A DNA stretch of 64,000 nt from an uncultured Roseburia sp. (GTDB taxonomy: Bacteria > Bacillota > Clostridia > Lachnospirales > Lachnospiraceae): positions 49,354 through 113,353 of the forward strand of contig UQAQ01000003.1 in the NCBI GenBank assembly GCA_900539115.1, written 5' to 3'. The notes beneath the pieces are model-generated. The model made no database searches. It saw nothing but the letters and a program-made list of their open reading frames with translations, and was not told where the DNA came from. This document shows positions 1 through 9,503 of the stretch, piece after piece (the first letter of the stretch is position 1; each line of letters opens with the position of its first letter). The translations under genes were made by a program, and so were the position numbers.

Positions 1-1266
1 CATGGATAACGTTTCTGCATCCTGCTGCGATAAATTTTTCGAGCTTAATTTCACGAGATAACTTCCCAGTTCATCTTCATAATGATCGACTTCCTCTTCC
101 TTCTGATACACTTTTCTAGCAGTCTTTTCATCGTATTCATCCAGAAGGCTCATCGCATCAAGGAAACCACGTTTGGCAGTTTCTGCCATTGTCATTGCTA
201 CTTTTTTACAACGTTCCATGGCAAATGCCGGCTGTTCCAAAAAACGTTCATCAAGAAGTGTTCCCATTTCTTTCTGCTGTTTTTCTTCTTCCGTCTCCGG
301 GATACTGAGATATGCCAGTTTTTCAAGACCTCGTGAAAATGGAAGCAGTAACAGCGTTGCTACCACGTTAAACACACTGTGGATGACGGCAATTCCCATC
401 GGACCAGCCGTATCTTCTACAAATCCAAACGGCACAATGGCATGAATACTGTAAAAACCTACCATAAACACTACGGTTCCGATCACATTAAAATACAAAT
501 GCACCAGTGCTGCACGCCGCGCACTCCGGTTTGCTCCTACACTTGACAAAAGAGCTGTCACACAGGTTCCGATGTTCTGTCCCATAATGATCGGGAAGGC
601 AGTTCCATAGGTGATCGCACCGGTTGCACATAGTGCCTGCAGAATACCGACAGACGCCGAAGAACTCTGGATCACGGCAGTCAGCACAAGTCCCGCAAGC
701 ATTCCCAGGATCGGGTTGCTGAACATGGTAAGAATGCCTGTAAATTCCGGCACATCCGCAAGAGGTGCCACGGCACCGCTCATCGTTTCCATACCAAACA
801 TCAAAATGGCGAACCCCACTAAGATCATACCGATGTCTTTCTTTTTCTGGTTATTGATAAACATGATAAAAATGATACCAATAACCGCAAGAACCGGCGA
901 AAAATTTGATGGTTTCAAAAACTGCATCCAGAAATTGTCACTCTCAATCCCGGACAAACTTAAGATCCACGATGTAATCGTCGTACCGATATTGGCACCC
1001 ATGATAATTCCGATCGCCTGCGACAGCTTCATAATACCGGAATTCACAAAGCCAACGACCATAACCGTCGTTGCCGATGACGACTGAATTACTGCTGTCA
1101 CAAGTGCACCAAGGCACACGGCACGGATCGGACTGGATGTCAGTTTTTCCAAAATCCTCTCTAATTTTCCTCCTGAAACTTTTGTCAGTCCCTCGCCCAT
1201 TGTATTCATTCCATACAAAAACAAGGCAAGGCCGCCAAGCATGGATAATACTCCAAAAATGTTCAT
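1..1266 (-). CDS. Na/Pi cotransporter family protein (3' end outside the window)
   Basis: Integral membrane sodium:phosphate symporter of the NptA/PNaS family. The frame is open for 422 codons and runs off the left edge. It starts at an ATG (1266-1264) preceded by AAAGGAGAACCCC. The protein begins MNIFGVLSMLGGLALFLYGM and contains the two family repeat signatures, seen as VIQSSSATT near residue 55-65 and VIQSSSASVG near residue 185-195, each followed by a GANIGT or GQNIGT loop. After about residue 330 it becomes charged and helical, as in the PhoU-like cytoplasmic domain that many bacterial members carry. Residues are my own translation of the minus strand. Three spaced TTTTACA boxes upstream suggest phosphate-starvation control. 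Role inferred from family. Confidence 0.9.
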   Translation of the reverse strand, partial: MNIFGVLSMLGGLALFLYGMNTMGEGLTKVSGGKLERILEKLTSSPIRAVCLGALVTAVIQSSSATTVMVVGFVNSGIMKLSQAIGIIMGANIGTTITSWILSLSGIESDNFWMQFLKPSNFSPVLAVIGIIFIMFINNQKKKDIGMILVGFAILMFGMETMSGAVAPLADVPEFTGILTMFSNPILGMLAGLVLTAVIQSSSASVGILQALCATGAITYGTAFPIIMGQNIGTCVTALLSSVGANRSARRAALVHLYFNVIGTVVFMVGFYSIHAIVPFGFVEDTAGPMGIAVIHSVFNVVATLLLLPFSRGLEKLAYLSIPETEEEKQQKEMGTLLDERFLEQPAFAMERCKKVAMTMAETAKRGFLDAMSLLDEYDEKTARKVYQKEEEVDHYEDELGSYLVKLSSKNLSQQDAETLSM

Positions 1267-1320
1267 GGGGTTCTCCTTTCAAATCACGTATTTTACATAT
1301 TTTTCACACTTCTTCATGAT

Positions 1321-1370
1321 AGTATACCATTGTAAAATGCAAATATACCTTATGTAAAATCTATGTAAAA
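1321..1370 (-). promoter_or_regulatory. Candidate PhoP (Pho box) promoter for the Na/Pi cotransporter
   Basis: On the minus strand TTTTACA occurs at 1364-1370, 1353-1359 and 1331-1337, so the copies start 11 and 22 bp apart. A TATACT -10 element lies at 1321-1326. Repeats of TT(A/T)ACA on one helical face at 11 bp spacing are the form of PhoP binding sites in Bacillus. The boxes fall roughly -20 to -56 from the expected start of transcription. They begin 3 bp after the folC stop codon. Seen: the repeats and their spacing. Inferred: PhoP binding. Confidence 0.5.
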
Positions 1371-1372
1371 TC

Positions 1373-2665
1373 TCATTCTCCCATGATTTGATAAAGTTCC
1401 TTCATGAAAGAAAGGGAACCAAAACAGACAACGACTGTGTCTTTTTCTTCCGTTTTTTGTAATTTTTTCACTTCTTCCACTGCTTCTGCAAGGGAAGTAC
1501 AGGACCGGCTCTGCATACCAAAAGAGGCAAGTTCTTCCGCCAGACTTTCCGCGGAAAGTCCCCTCGGTCCGGGTGCCTGAATGGTAAATATCTTCTGAAA
1601 CCGGCTGTCTTCCGCTAGTTTCCGGCACATCTTACGATGATCCTTATCCGCAAATACCCCCATGATCCCGATTCGTTTTTTGTCCGGATACATCTGTCGG
1701 AGTGATGCCAGCAGACTTTCCATCCCCTGCGGATTGTGTGCCCCGTCTGCGATCCATACCGGGCTTTTTTTCACGTAATCAAACCGTCCAAGCCACCTTG
1801 CTTCTGCCATTCCTTTCTGAATGATTTCCGGTGGCAGTGGTTCCAACACCTGCAAGGCAAGAAGGGCAAGGCACGCATTTTCGACCTGATACTGCCCGCA
1901 CATCCGAATGGTATACGTTTCTCCCCGGTAGCAGAACTTCGTTTCTCCCGCCTCACAGGAAAGACCGCTGATCTCTTTTCGATTCAGAACATAAAGAGGG
2001 GCTTTTTTCTCCTCACAGCGGTTTTGAATGACCTGCAGTGCTTCCGACGATTCCTGTACGGTCACAACCGGCGCTGCATTCGTAATAATTCCGGCCTTCT
2101 GCACCGCGATCTCTTCGATCGTATCTCCCAGAAATTTTTGATGATCCATCGCAATGGTCGTGATCACATTCATTTTTACATTTTTTACCACATTGGTAGC
2201 ATCCAGTGTCCCTCCCATACCGGTTTCCAATACGACAAGATCACATTTCCACTCCGAAAATGCCAAAAAAGCAAGCGCCGTTTCAATCTCAAAATCGGTC
2301 GGAACCGGCTGTCCTTTCTCTTTCATCTCACGAATGGCTTCTCCGATCCGCACATACCCGGCTTCGTATTCCTCTTCCGTGATATAGTGAGTTTTCTCAC
2401 CCTGATTCCATTGTATTGTTTCGTTTTTCGAAAAAAGAGCGGGTGAAAAATATCGTCCTATTTTTCGTCCGCTCTGTGCCAATACGTTTGTTATAAATGT
2501 TCCCGTGGAGCCCTTTCCGTTCGTCCCTGCCAGATGGATAAAAGAACACGCATCTTGAGGATTCCCTATCTTAGAAAGCAGGAGGGAAATGGTCTCCAAG
2601 CCGGGTTGTATGGCGGCACCGGTCTGTACCGCCTGAATATATTGTCTCATTTCCTTATAATTCAT
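1373..2665 (-). CDS. folC: Folylpolyglutamate synthase / dihydrofolate synthase
   Basis: Mur-ligase-family enzyme that adds glutamate to folates, and to dihydropteroate in bifunctional members; cytoplasmic. The protein has 430 residues, normal for FolC. It carries the ATP-binding loop AGTNGKGSTGTF near residue 48-58, the downstream block LETGMGGTLDATN near residue 147, and DGAHNPQGM in the C-terminal domain, all FolC hallmarks. The ATG is preceded by GAGG with 5 nt spacing. It lies 23 nt after the ABC ATPase gene in the same direction, so it is probably the last gene of the long metabolic operon. Its link to serine biosynthesis (serine feeds one-carbon units into folate) is suggestive but inferred. 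Confidence 0.95.
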   Translation of the reverse strand: MNYKEMRQYIQAVQTGAAIQPGLETISLLLSKIGNPQDACSFIHLAGTNGKGSTGTFITNVLAQSGRKIGRYFSPALFSKNETIQWNQGEKTHYITEEEYEAGYVRIGEAIREMKEKGQPVPTDFEIETALAFLAFSEWKCDLVVLETGMGGTLDATNVVKNVKMNVITTIAMDHQKFLGDTIEEIAVQKAGIITNAAPVVTVQESSEALQVIQNRCEEKKAPLYVLNRKEISGLSCEAGETKFCYRGETYTIRMCGQYQVENACLALLALQVLEPLPPEIIQKGMAEARWLGRFDYVKKSPVWIADGAHNPQGMESLLASLRQMYPDKKRIGIMGVFADKDHRKMCRKLAEDSRFQKIFTIQAPGPRGLSAESLAEELASFGMQSRSCTSLAEAVEEVKKLQKTEEKDTVVVCFGSLSFMKELYQIMGE

Positions 2666-2688
2666 AACAACCTCGATCAGAAAAGGAA

Positions 2689-3483
2689 TTAAGAAAGCAA
2701 GGTACGATCGTTTGCAAAATCTTCTCCGCTCACCTGTGCAAATTGATGAAGAAGATCATCGACGGTCAGCTTTTTCTTTTCTTCCCCTTCGATATCTAAA
2801 ATAACTTTTCCATTATTTAACATAATCAACCGATTTCCGTTTGCAATCGCATCACGCATATTATGTGTGATCATCAATGTCGTCAAATGGTCTTTGTTTA
2901 CGATGTTATTTGTCGCCTGCAGCACTTTGGCTGCCGTCTTAGGGTCCAATGCTGCGGTATGCTCATCCAACAGCAAAAGACGTGGCTTTTTCAATGCAGC
3001 CATCAACAGGGTAACTGCCTGTCTCTGTCCTCCGGAAAGCAGTCCGACTTTCGATGTCAGACGATCCTCCAAGCCAAGATCCAGAACCTTTAACATTTCA
3101 CGGAACTGATTCCGCTCCTTCTGGGTAATTCCGATACGCAGTCCTCTGCTTTTTCCTCGGCGCATGGCAAGTGCCATATTTTCGTCAATTCCCATCGTCG
3201 CAGCAGTTCCCATCATCGGATCCTGGAAAACACGGCCAAGATACGCAGCACGCTTATGTTCCGGAACTTTGGTAACATCTTTGCCATCGATGATGATCTG
3301 TCCTTCATCGACAAACCATACTCCGGCAAGCGCATTTAAAAGTGTCGATTTTCCGGCACCGTTTCCACCGATCACAGTGACAAAATCACCTTCTTTGAGT
3401 TTTAAAGAGAGTCCGTCAAGTGCAAGCTTTTCATTGACGGTTCCCGGATTAAATGTCTTGTAAATATTATTTACTTCCAACAT
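2689..3483 (-). CDS. ABC transporter ATP-binding protein (TrpXYZ-like system)
   Basis: Nucleotide-binding subunit of 264 residues that powers import by the adjacent permease. It shows Walker A GGNGAGKST near residue 40, the signature LLSGGQRQAV near residue 148 and Walker B RLLLLDEHTAALDP near residue 170, then the switch histidine in MITHNMRDA. The start ATG has GAGGAGGGG upstream. The first 17 nt overlap the end of the permease gene, so the two are translationally coupled. The family serves permeases of the branched-chain/ribose fold together with ABC_sub_bind-type binding proteins. The exact substrate cannot be read from the sequence. Confidence 0.92.
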   Translation of the reverse strand: MLEVNNIYKTFNPGTVNEKLALDGLSLKLKEGDFVTVIGGNGAGKSTLLNALAGVWFVDEGQIIIDGKDVTKVPEHKRAAYLGRVFQDPMMGTAATMGIDENMALAMRRGKSRGLRIGITQKERNQFREMLKVLDLGLEDRLTSKVGLLSGGQRQAVTLLMAALKKPRLLLLDEHTAALDPKTAAKVLQATNNIVNKDHLTTLMITHNMRDAIANGNRLIMLNNGKVILDIEGEEKKKLTVDDLLHQFAQVSGEDFANDRTLLS

Positions 3484-4402
3484 TTTGAACCCCTCCTCTC
3501 TTTACCGGTTTTACAATATACTTCTTTTTCCAGTATGGCAGAGCAAGGAACAATGCCACAACAAGAGCAGAAAGAAGTTTGAGAAGGTCGGTATCCAGAC
3601 CAAACCAGATAACTACCTGCAATACCGCATAGTAGATCACAGCACCCAGTACAACACTGAGCAGTTTCAATGCAAAATTATGGAACAATTTTTCAAATAC
3701 CACTTTTCCAATGATAACGGCGGCAAGACCGATTACGATCGCACCACGTCCCATATTGATATCTGCAAATCCCTGATACTGGGAACAAAGCGCACTTGCA
3801 AGTGCTACCAGTCCATTGGAGATCATCAAACCAAGTACGATGTTAAAATTCGTATTAATTCCCTGCGCACGGCTCATGTTTGGATTGCATCCGGTCGCAC
3901 GAAGAGAACATCCGAGTTCTGTTCCAAAGAACCAGTACAAGCCCCCGATGATCACGATACAGAAGATCGCTACCACAAAAATTGAGTTCTGATAAAATGG
4001 TACATTTTTTACATTTCGAAGTGACACAAGCAGATCATAATTCATTACACTGATCGCCTGATTGGCACGTCCCATGATCTTCAAGTTGATCGAGTACAAT
4101 GCCAGCTGTGTCAAAATACCGGCAAGGATCGCCGGAATTCCCATAAAGGTATGAAAAATTCCGGTTACCAGCCCGGCGAGCATTCCGGCAATGAATGCTG
4201 CCAATAAACTTACCCACACATTATATCCGTTCAGCATCATCATGATACTGACTGCTCCGCCGGTACACATGGAACCGTCTACCGTCAGATCCGCTACATC
4301 CAAAATTTTGTATGTAATATAAACTCCGATTGCCATAATTCCCCAGATAAGTCCCTGTGCGACTGCTCCGGGCATGGCACTTAATAACACTGAAATATCC
4401 AA
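3467..4402 (-). CDS. ABC transporter permease (BPD_transp_2 type)
   Basis: Membrane subunit of 311 residues with about eight to nine hydrophobic segments. It is of the same fold as LivH/LivM and RbsC permeases, with GLMISNGLVALASALCSQYQ and the following DINMGRGAIVIGLAAVIIG being the typical cytoplasmic coupling region. The start is a TTG at 4402-4400, preceded by GGAGG with 9 nt spacing, and no better ATG is nearby. It sits 26 nt after the binding-protein gene and overlaps the ATPase gene by 17 nt. In streptococci the same gene trio (TrpX, TrpY, TrpZ) is associated with tryptophan uptake. Here it follows serine genes, so the substrate is left open. Confidence 0.9.
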   Translation of the reverse strand: MDISVLLSAMPGAVAQGLIWGIMAIGVYITYKILDVADLTVDGSMCTGGAVSIMMMLNGYNVWVSLLAAFIAGMLAGLVTGIFHTFMGIPAILAGILTQLALYSINLKIMGRANQAISVMNYDLLVSLRNVKNVPFYQNSIFVVAIFCIVIIGGLYWFFGTELGCSLRATGCNPNMSRAQGINTNFNIVLGLMISNGLVALASALCSQYQGFADINMGRGAIVIGLAAVIIGKVVFEKLFHNFALKLLSVVLGAVIYYAVLQVVIWFGLDTDLLKLLSALVVALFLALPYWKKKYIVKPVKRGGVQNVGSK

Positions 4403-4428
4403 AAAACCTTACCTCCGTATTCGTCAGC

Positions 4429-5430
4429 TTATTTGGAAGCTTCGATTTTTTCGTATCCTTCCGGAATATCGATTCCTAATTCCTTACAAATACTTTCATT
4501 GTACTGTTTTGTTACTTTTGGTGCAAACTTTACTTCCATTGTAGAAACGTCTTTTCCATTTACCAAAACATCATAAGCCATCTCACCGGTTGTATAACCA
4601 AGGTCATAATAACTGATGGAAAGAGTTGCTACACCACATCCGCTGCAGATACCCTGCTCGCCGGCAACAACCGGAACTTTTGCAGGAACACATGTATTGC
4701 GGATCACTTCGGTATTGGAAGCCGCGGTATTATCGGTAGGTACATAAATCACGTCACTGTTTTTCGCTGCATTGCTTACTACGGATGCAATATCATTGGA
4801 ATCTACAAAAGAATAGTTGGTACAAGTATATCCATCTTTTTCCAGATATCCTTTGATTGTCTCTACCTGGTACAAGGAGTTAGCTTCTGCAGAACAGTAA
4901 AGGAGTCCCACTTTTTTCTTATCCGGGAACAATTCTTTGATCATCGCTGCCTGCTGATCAAGCGGGGCAAGATCCGAAGTACCGGATACATTAACACCTG
5001 TCGTCCCTTTCCAGTCTTTGATATTCAAAGCCGTACCATAATCGGTTATGGAAGTTCCGAGGATCGGAATATCTGTTGTGCCTGTCGCTGCCGCCTGAAG
5101 AGGCGCTGTTGCATTGGCAAGAATCAAATCTACATTTTCAGAAACAAAGGAGTTTACGATGGTTGCACACGTTGGAGAATCTCCCTGTGCATTCTGCTCA
5201 TCGAATTTCACTTTGTCACCCAATTTTTCGGTCAACGCATCTTTAAATCCCTTGGTTGCTGCATCCAATGCCTCATGCTGTACCAGCTGGCAGATACCGA
5301 TGTTATACGTTTTTCCATCGTCCACTGCACCACCGGAAGTGGTTCCTGTCGTGCTGCCACCGCCACAAGCAGTCAAAGACATCGTCATCACTGCAGTAAG
5401 TGCTACTGCGATCAATTTTTTCAATTTCAT
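4429..5430 (-). CDS. ABC transporter substrate-binding lipoprotein (ABC_sub_bind / TrpX-like)
   Basis: Extracytoplasmic binding protein of 333 residues anchored by a lipid. The N-terminus has a basic stretch, a hydrophobic core and a lipobox LTAC at about residue 19-22, then a Gly/Ser/Thr-rich linker. The mature part resembles the PF04392 family: YNIGICQLVQHEALDAA, LANATAPLQAAAT, DIPILGTSITDYGTAL and VAGEQGICSGCGVATLSISY are the typical blocks. AAGGAAGG precedes the ATG. It lies 38 nt behind serA in the same direction, suggesting co-expression with amino-acid biosynthesis. Characterised members bind amino acids such as tryptophan; the ligand here is unknown. Confidence 0.88.
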   Translation of the reverse strand: MKLKKLIAVALTAVMTMSLTACGGGSTTGTTSGGAVDDGKTYNIGICQLVQHEALDAATKGFKDALTEKLGDKVKFDEQNAQGDSPTCATIVNSFVSENVDLILANATAPLQAAATGTTDIPILGTSITDYGTALNIKDWKGTTGVNVSGTSDLAPLDQQAAMIKELFPDKKKVGLLYCSAEANSLYQVETIKGYLEKDGYTCTNYSFVDSNDIASVVSNAAKNSDVIYVPTDNTAASNTEVIRNTCVPAKVPVVAGEQGICSGCGVATLSISYYDLGYTTGEMAYDVLVNGKDVSTMEVKFAPKVTKQYNESICKELGIDIPEGYEKIEASK

Positions 5431-5468
5431 AAGGAGTACCTTCCTTTCTCTTTCTCCGGCACGTCTGT

Positions 5469-6635
5469 TTATTTTACAATACGTACCTTAATTACACCGT
5501 CAATTGCCTGCAATTCATTTACCAGTTTCTCTGTCGATGGGTTGCAGATATCGAAAATTGTATACGCATAATCGCCGCGGCTCTTATTTACCATGTTTTC
5601 GATGTTAATGCCATCGTTTGCAAATAACGTAGTAAACTGTGACAACATGGAATGTACGTTTTTATGTGCTACCGCAATACGGCCTTCTGTCGCACATACT
5701 CCGGCATCACATGCAGGATAGTTTACAGAATTCTTGATATTTCCGTTTTCAATAAAGTCACGGATTTCTTTTACTGCCATCTTCGCACAGTTATCTTCGG
5801 ACTCCTGTGTAGAAGCTCCCAAATGAGGAGTTACGATGGTATTTGGAAGATTTACTGTTGTAGGATTTGGGAAATCCACTACGTATTTCTTCACTTTTCC
5901 ACTTTCAAGTGCTTCTTTCATATCCGGCTCATTTACCAGCGTATCACGGGAGAAGTTCAAGAATACAACGCCATCTTTCATTTTATCAAAAGCAGCTTTG
6001 TCAAACATTCCCTTCGTAGAATCCAAAAGAGGTACATGTACTGTGATAAAATCGCAGACATCGTAAATCTCTTCGTATGTCTTTACGATCGTGATATCAC
6101 GGGACATATTCAATGCGTTATCTACAGAAAGATATGGATCACATCCATATACTTCCATGCCAAGACGGTTTGCTGCATTGGCAACCAGTACACCGATGGC
6201 TCCCAAACCGATGATTCCAAGTTTTTTACCGGCAATCTCGGTTCCTGCAAATGCTTTTTTGGCTTTTTCTGCTGCTTTGGCAATCCCCTCATCGTCTTTG
6301 TTTTCCTTCGTCCACTCAATACCGCCTACGATATCACGGGAAGCAAGAAGCATTGCTGCGACCACAAGTTCTTTTACACCATTTGCATTGGCTCCCGGTG
6401 TATTAAATACAACGATTCCTTTTTCTGCACATTTGTCCAAAGGAATGTTATTTACTCCGGCTCCGGCTCTCGCTACCGCCACCAGATCATCGGACAATTC
6501 CATCTCATGCATGGAAGCACTTCGAACCAAAATTGCCTCTGCCTGTGCGGCATCATCTACCATCTCATAATTGTCATCCAATAAATCCAGACCGCATTTT
6601 GCAATTGGATTTAAGCAATTTACTTTTACACTCAT
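5469..6635 (-). CDS. serA: D-3-phosphoglycerate dehydrogenase (short form with ACT domain)
   Basis: First enzyme of serine synthesis, oxidising 3-phosphoglycerate to 3-phosphohydroxypyruvate with NAD. The 388 residues contain the D-2-hydroxyacid dehydrogenase NAD loop GLGAIGVLVANAA near residue 148, the catalytic Arg block FLNFSRDTLVNE near residue 228, and PHLGASTQES with the catalytic His near residue 268. A C-terminal ACT domain (about residue 315-388) suggests feedback control by serine. There is no intervening ASB domain, so it matches the shorter PGDH type. Its ATG shares one base with the serC stop (TAATG), with GAGGAG upstream, so serC and serA are translationally coupled. Confidence 0.95.
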   Translation of the reverse strand: MSVKVNCLNPIAKCGLDLLDDNYEMVDDAAQAEAILVRSASMHEMELSDDLVAVARAGAGVNNIPLDKCAEKGIVVFNTPGANANGVKELVVAAMLLASRDIVGGIEWTKENKDDEGIAKAAEKAKKAFAGTEIAGKKLGIIGLGAIGVLVANAANRLGMEVYGCDPYLSVDNALNMSRDITIVKTYEEIYDVCDFITVHVPLLDSTKGMFDKAAFDKMKDGVVFLNFSRDTLVNEPDMKEALESGKVKKYVVDFPNPTTVNLPNTIVTPHLGASTQESEDNCAKMAVKEIRDFIENGNIKNSVNYPACDAGVCATEGRIAVAHKNVHSMLSQFTTLFANDGINIENMVNKSRGDYAYTIFDICNPSTEKLVNELQAIDGVIKVRIVK

Positions 6636-7717
6636 TACAGATTCTCCTCTTCAAATTTCTTCATGAATTCAACCAATTTTTCTACACCGGCTTTTGGCAT
6701 AGCGTTGTAAATACTTGCACGCATTCCGCCGACAGTACGATGTCCCTTTAAGTTTTCAAGTCCTGCCTCTTTTGCCTCTTTGACAAATTTAGCATCCAGC
6801 TCATCACTTCCTGTAACAAACGGTACATTCATCAAAGAACGATCTTCTTTGCGAACGGTTCCTTTGAACAATTTACTGGAATCCAGGAAATCATAAAGGA
6901 TTTTTGCTTTTTCTTCATTGCGCTGTTTCATCACTTCAAGACCGCCCATTTTCTTGAGCCATTTGAATACTTTACCGCAGATATAAATACCATAAGCAGG
7001 AGGTGTATTATAAAGGCTCTGTGCATCTGCGTGAATCTTGTACTGAAGCATTGTAGGTACTTTTTCATCTACGCTCTCAGGAATCAAATCTTCGCGGATG
7101 ATCACGATAACAACGCCGGCAGGTCCGATATTTTTCTGAACACCGCCATAGATGACACCATATTTTGTCACATCCACAGGTTCTGACAAGAAGCAGGAAG
7201 AAACGTCTGCTACCAATGTCTTTCCTTTTGTATTTGGCAGTGTTTTGTATTTTGTTCCGTAAATTGTGTTATTTTCACAAATATATACATAATCTGCATC
7301 CTCATCGATCGGCAGATCCGAGCAATCCGGTATGTAAGAAAATGTTTTGTCTTCGGAAGAAGCGATCTTATTTGCTTTTCCATATTTGCAAGCCTCTGTA
7401 TACGCTTTTTTTGCCCACTGTCCGGTTACAATGTAGTCCGCAACACCATTCTTCATCAAATTCATAGGAATCATGGCAAACTGCTGGGAAGCACCGCCCT
7501 GAAGGAACAATACTTTGTAATTGTCCGGAATATTCATCAAATCTCTAAGATCTGCTTCTGCTGTCTTAATGATCTCATCGTATGCTTTGGAACGATGGCT
7601 CATCTCCATTACAGACATCCCTGTTCCTCTGTAATCAAGCATCTCATCTGCTGCTTCTTGTAAAACTTCCTCTGGTAATACAGCTGGTCCAGCTGAAAAA
7701 TTGTAAACTCTAGCCAC
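6635..7717 (-). CDS. serC: Phosphoserine aminotransferase
   Basis: PLP-dependent class V aminotransferase making phosphoserine from phosphohydroxypyruvate and glutamate. I place the start at a GTG (7717-7715), because AAGGAGG lies 8 nt upstream and the protein then begins with the family N-terminus VARVYNFSAGPAVLPEEV. That gives 360 residues, close to E. coli SerC (362). Family blocks visible include FLQGGASQQFAMIPMN, the PLP lysine region YGVIYGGVQKNIGPAGV, and GGMRASIYNAMP at the end. It lies 39 nt after ilvB and overlaps serA by one base. Confidence 0.96.
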   Translation of the reverse strand: MARVYNFSAGPAVLPEEVLQEAADEMLDYRGTGMSVMEMSHRSKAYDEIIKTAEADLRDLMNIPDNYKVLFLQGGASQQFAMIPMNLMKNGVADYIVTGQWAKKAYTEACKYGKANKIASSEDKTFSYIPDCSDLPIDEDADYVYICENNTIYGTKYKTLPNTKGKTLVADVSSCFLSEPVDVTKYGVIYGGVQKNIGPAGVVIVIIREDLIPESVDEKVPTMLQYKIHADAQSLYNTPPAYGIYICGKVFKWLKKMGGLEVMKQRNEEKAKILYDFLDSSKLFKGTVRKEDRSLMNVPFVTGSDELDAKFVKEAKEAGLENLKGHRTVGGMRASIYNAMPKAGVEKLVEFMKKFEEENL

Positions 7718-7756
7718 GGCTAAAACCTCCTTAAAATATTTATCTAAAATCATAGA

Positions 7757-9442
7757 TTATGATTCTGACTTCTTTAAATCTTCTTCTGTAAAGGCTTTTT
7801 CAATCGCCTCTCCAGGTGCCACCATCGGCCACACTTTGTCGTCCTGATCCAGAACGCAGCAGATCACTACCGGACCCTTTTCCTGCATTGCCTGCTTCAG
7901 TACATCGTCTACTTCTTCTCGTTTTGTTACCAAAAATGCCTTTGCACCAAGTGCTTCGGACACTTTTACATAATCCACTTTATCTTGAAGAATCGTACTT
8001 GAATAACGTTTACCATAGAACAATGTCTGCCACTGGCGAACCATACCAAGTGCATGATTATCAAACACAACCTGAATGATCGGAATATCATAACGGGAAG
8101 CAGTTGCTAACTCGTTCATATTCATACGGAAACATCCGTCTCCGGCGATATTAAATACCGTCTTATCCGGATTTCCGACTTTCGCTCCGATACAAGCACC
8201 CAGTCCGTATCCCATCGTTCCCATACCACCGGAACTAAGGAAAGAACGTGGATTTTTATATTGATAGTACTGTGCTGCCCACATCTGATGCTGTCCGACG
8301 TCTGTCGTAATGATCGCATCTCCCTGTGTCGCTTCATTGATGCGTTCGATCACATACGGACCGGTAAGCACATCCTCACGATAGGTCATTGGAAGTGCCG
8401 CTTTCCTTGCAAGTACTTTATCAATCCATGCCTTATGATACTGGTTTTCTAATTTTTTATTGAGAATTTCAAGTACGGCCTTCAAATCTCCTACGATGGA
8501 ATAATCTACCCGGATATTTTTATTAATTTCAGCCGCATCGATATCGATATGAACAATCTTTGCATTGGTAGCAAATTTCTTTGCATTTCCTGTAACACGA
8601 TCAGAGAAACGAACACCAAGCGCAAGTAACAAGTCACATTCTGTCACACTCAGGTTTGCCGTCTTGGTTCCATGCATTCCCAGCATACCGGTATAATATT
8701 CATCGGTCCCGTCAAAGGCACCTTTTCCCATCAAGGTATCCGTTACCGGTGCATCTACTTTTTTGACAAATTCCTTTAATTCCGCACTGGCACCTGACAA
8801 AATGCATCCGCCACCGACAAAGATCATCGGTTTTTCTGCCTTGCGGATTGCCTGAAGCACATCTTCAATGTCTTTTTCACAGATCGTATCGGTCTGTCTC
8901 TGGATCAGATCCGGTGTCTGTGGTGTAAACTCTGTCACAGCGGCAGTTACATCCTTGGTAATATCCACAAGAACCGGTCCCGGTCTGCCGGTCTGTGCGA
9001 TAGCAAAGGCACGGCGTACCACTTTTGCCAGATCATTGATATCTTTTACAATGAAACTATGCTTTGTGATTGGCATCGTAATACCCGCAATATCCACTTC
9101 CTGAAAACTGTCTTTTCCAAGTAATGGAAGTCCGACATTACAGGTGATAGCTACCATCGGAACAGAATCCATATAAGCGGTCGCAATTCCGGTTACCAGA
9201 TTGGTTGCACCCGGACCACTTGTCGCCATACAGACTCCGACTTTTCCGGTAGAACGCGCATAACCATCGGCTGCATGGGATGCGCCCTGCTCATGGGATG
9301 TTAATACATGTCTGATTTTATCCTGATAACGATACAATTCATCGTATACATTCAAAATCGCTCCGCCGGGATATCCAAAAATTGTGTCTACCCCTTGTTC
9401 CAATAAACATTCGATTAAAATTTGGGAGCCATTTAATTGCAT
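7757..9442 (-). CDS. ilvB: Acetolactate synthase large subunit
   Basis: Thiamine-diphosphate enzyme that condenses pyruvate (or pyruvate with 2-ketobutyrate) in the first common step of valine, leucine and isoleucine synthesis. It has 561 residues. Visible are FGYPGGAILNVYD, the catalytic Glu in LTSHEQGASHAADGYAR, the FAD-domain segment GMLGMHGTKTAN and the ThDP/Mg loop IAGDGCFRMNMNELATA followed by a downstream Asn. AGAGGTG precedes the ATG. The regulatory subunit ilvN is not adjacent, which is common in Clostridia, where it may lie elsewhere. It sits between ilvD and serC in one operon. Confidence 0.95.
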   Translation of the reverse strand: MQLNGSQILIECLLEQGVDTIFGYPGGAILNVYDELYRYQDKIRHVLTSHEQGASHAADGYARSTGKVGVCMATSGPGATNLVTGIATAYMDSVPMVAITCNVGLPLLGKDSFQEVDIAGITMPITKHSFIVKDINDLAKVVRRAFAIAQTGRPGPVLVDITKDVTAAVTEFTPQTPDLIQRQTDTICEKDIEDVLQAIRKAEKPMIFVGGGCILSGASAELKEFVKKVDAPVTDTLMGKGAFDGTDEYYTGMLGMHGTKTANLSVTECDLLLALGVRFSDRVTGNAKKFATNAKIVHIDIDAAEINKNIRVDYSIVGDLKAVLEILNKKLENQYHKAWIDKVLARKAALPMTYREDVLTGPYVIERINEATQGDAIITTDVGQHQMWAAQYYQYKNPRSFLSSGGMGTMGYGLGACIGAKVGNPDKTVFNIAGDGCFRMNMNELATASRYDIPIIQVVFDNHALGMVRQWQTLFYGKRYSSTILQDKVDYVKVSEALGAKAFLVTKREEVDDVLKQAMQEKGPVVICCVLDQDDKVWPMVAPGEAIEKAFTEEDLKKSES

Positions 9443-9503
9443 GAAAATGCACCTCTTTCTCGTTAATATTTTCGTGTTTCACCCTCACTGCGCTGTGAGT
9501 TCT

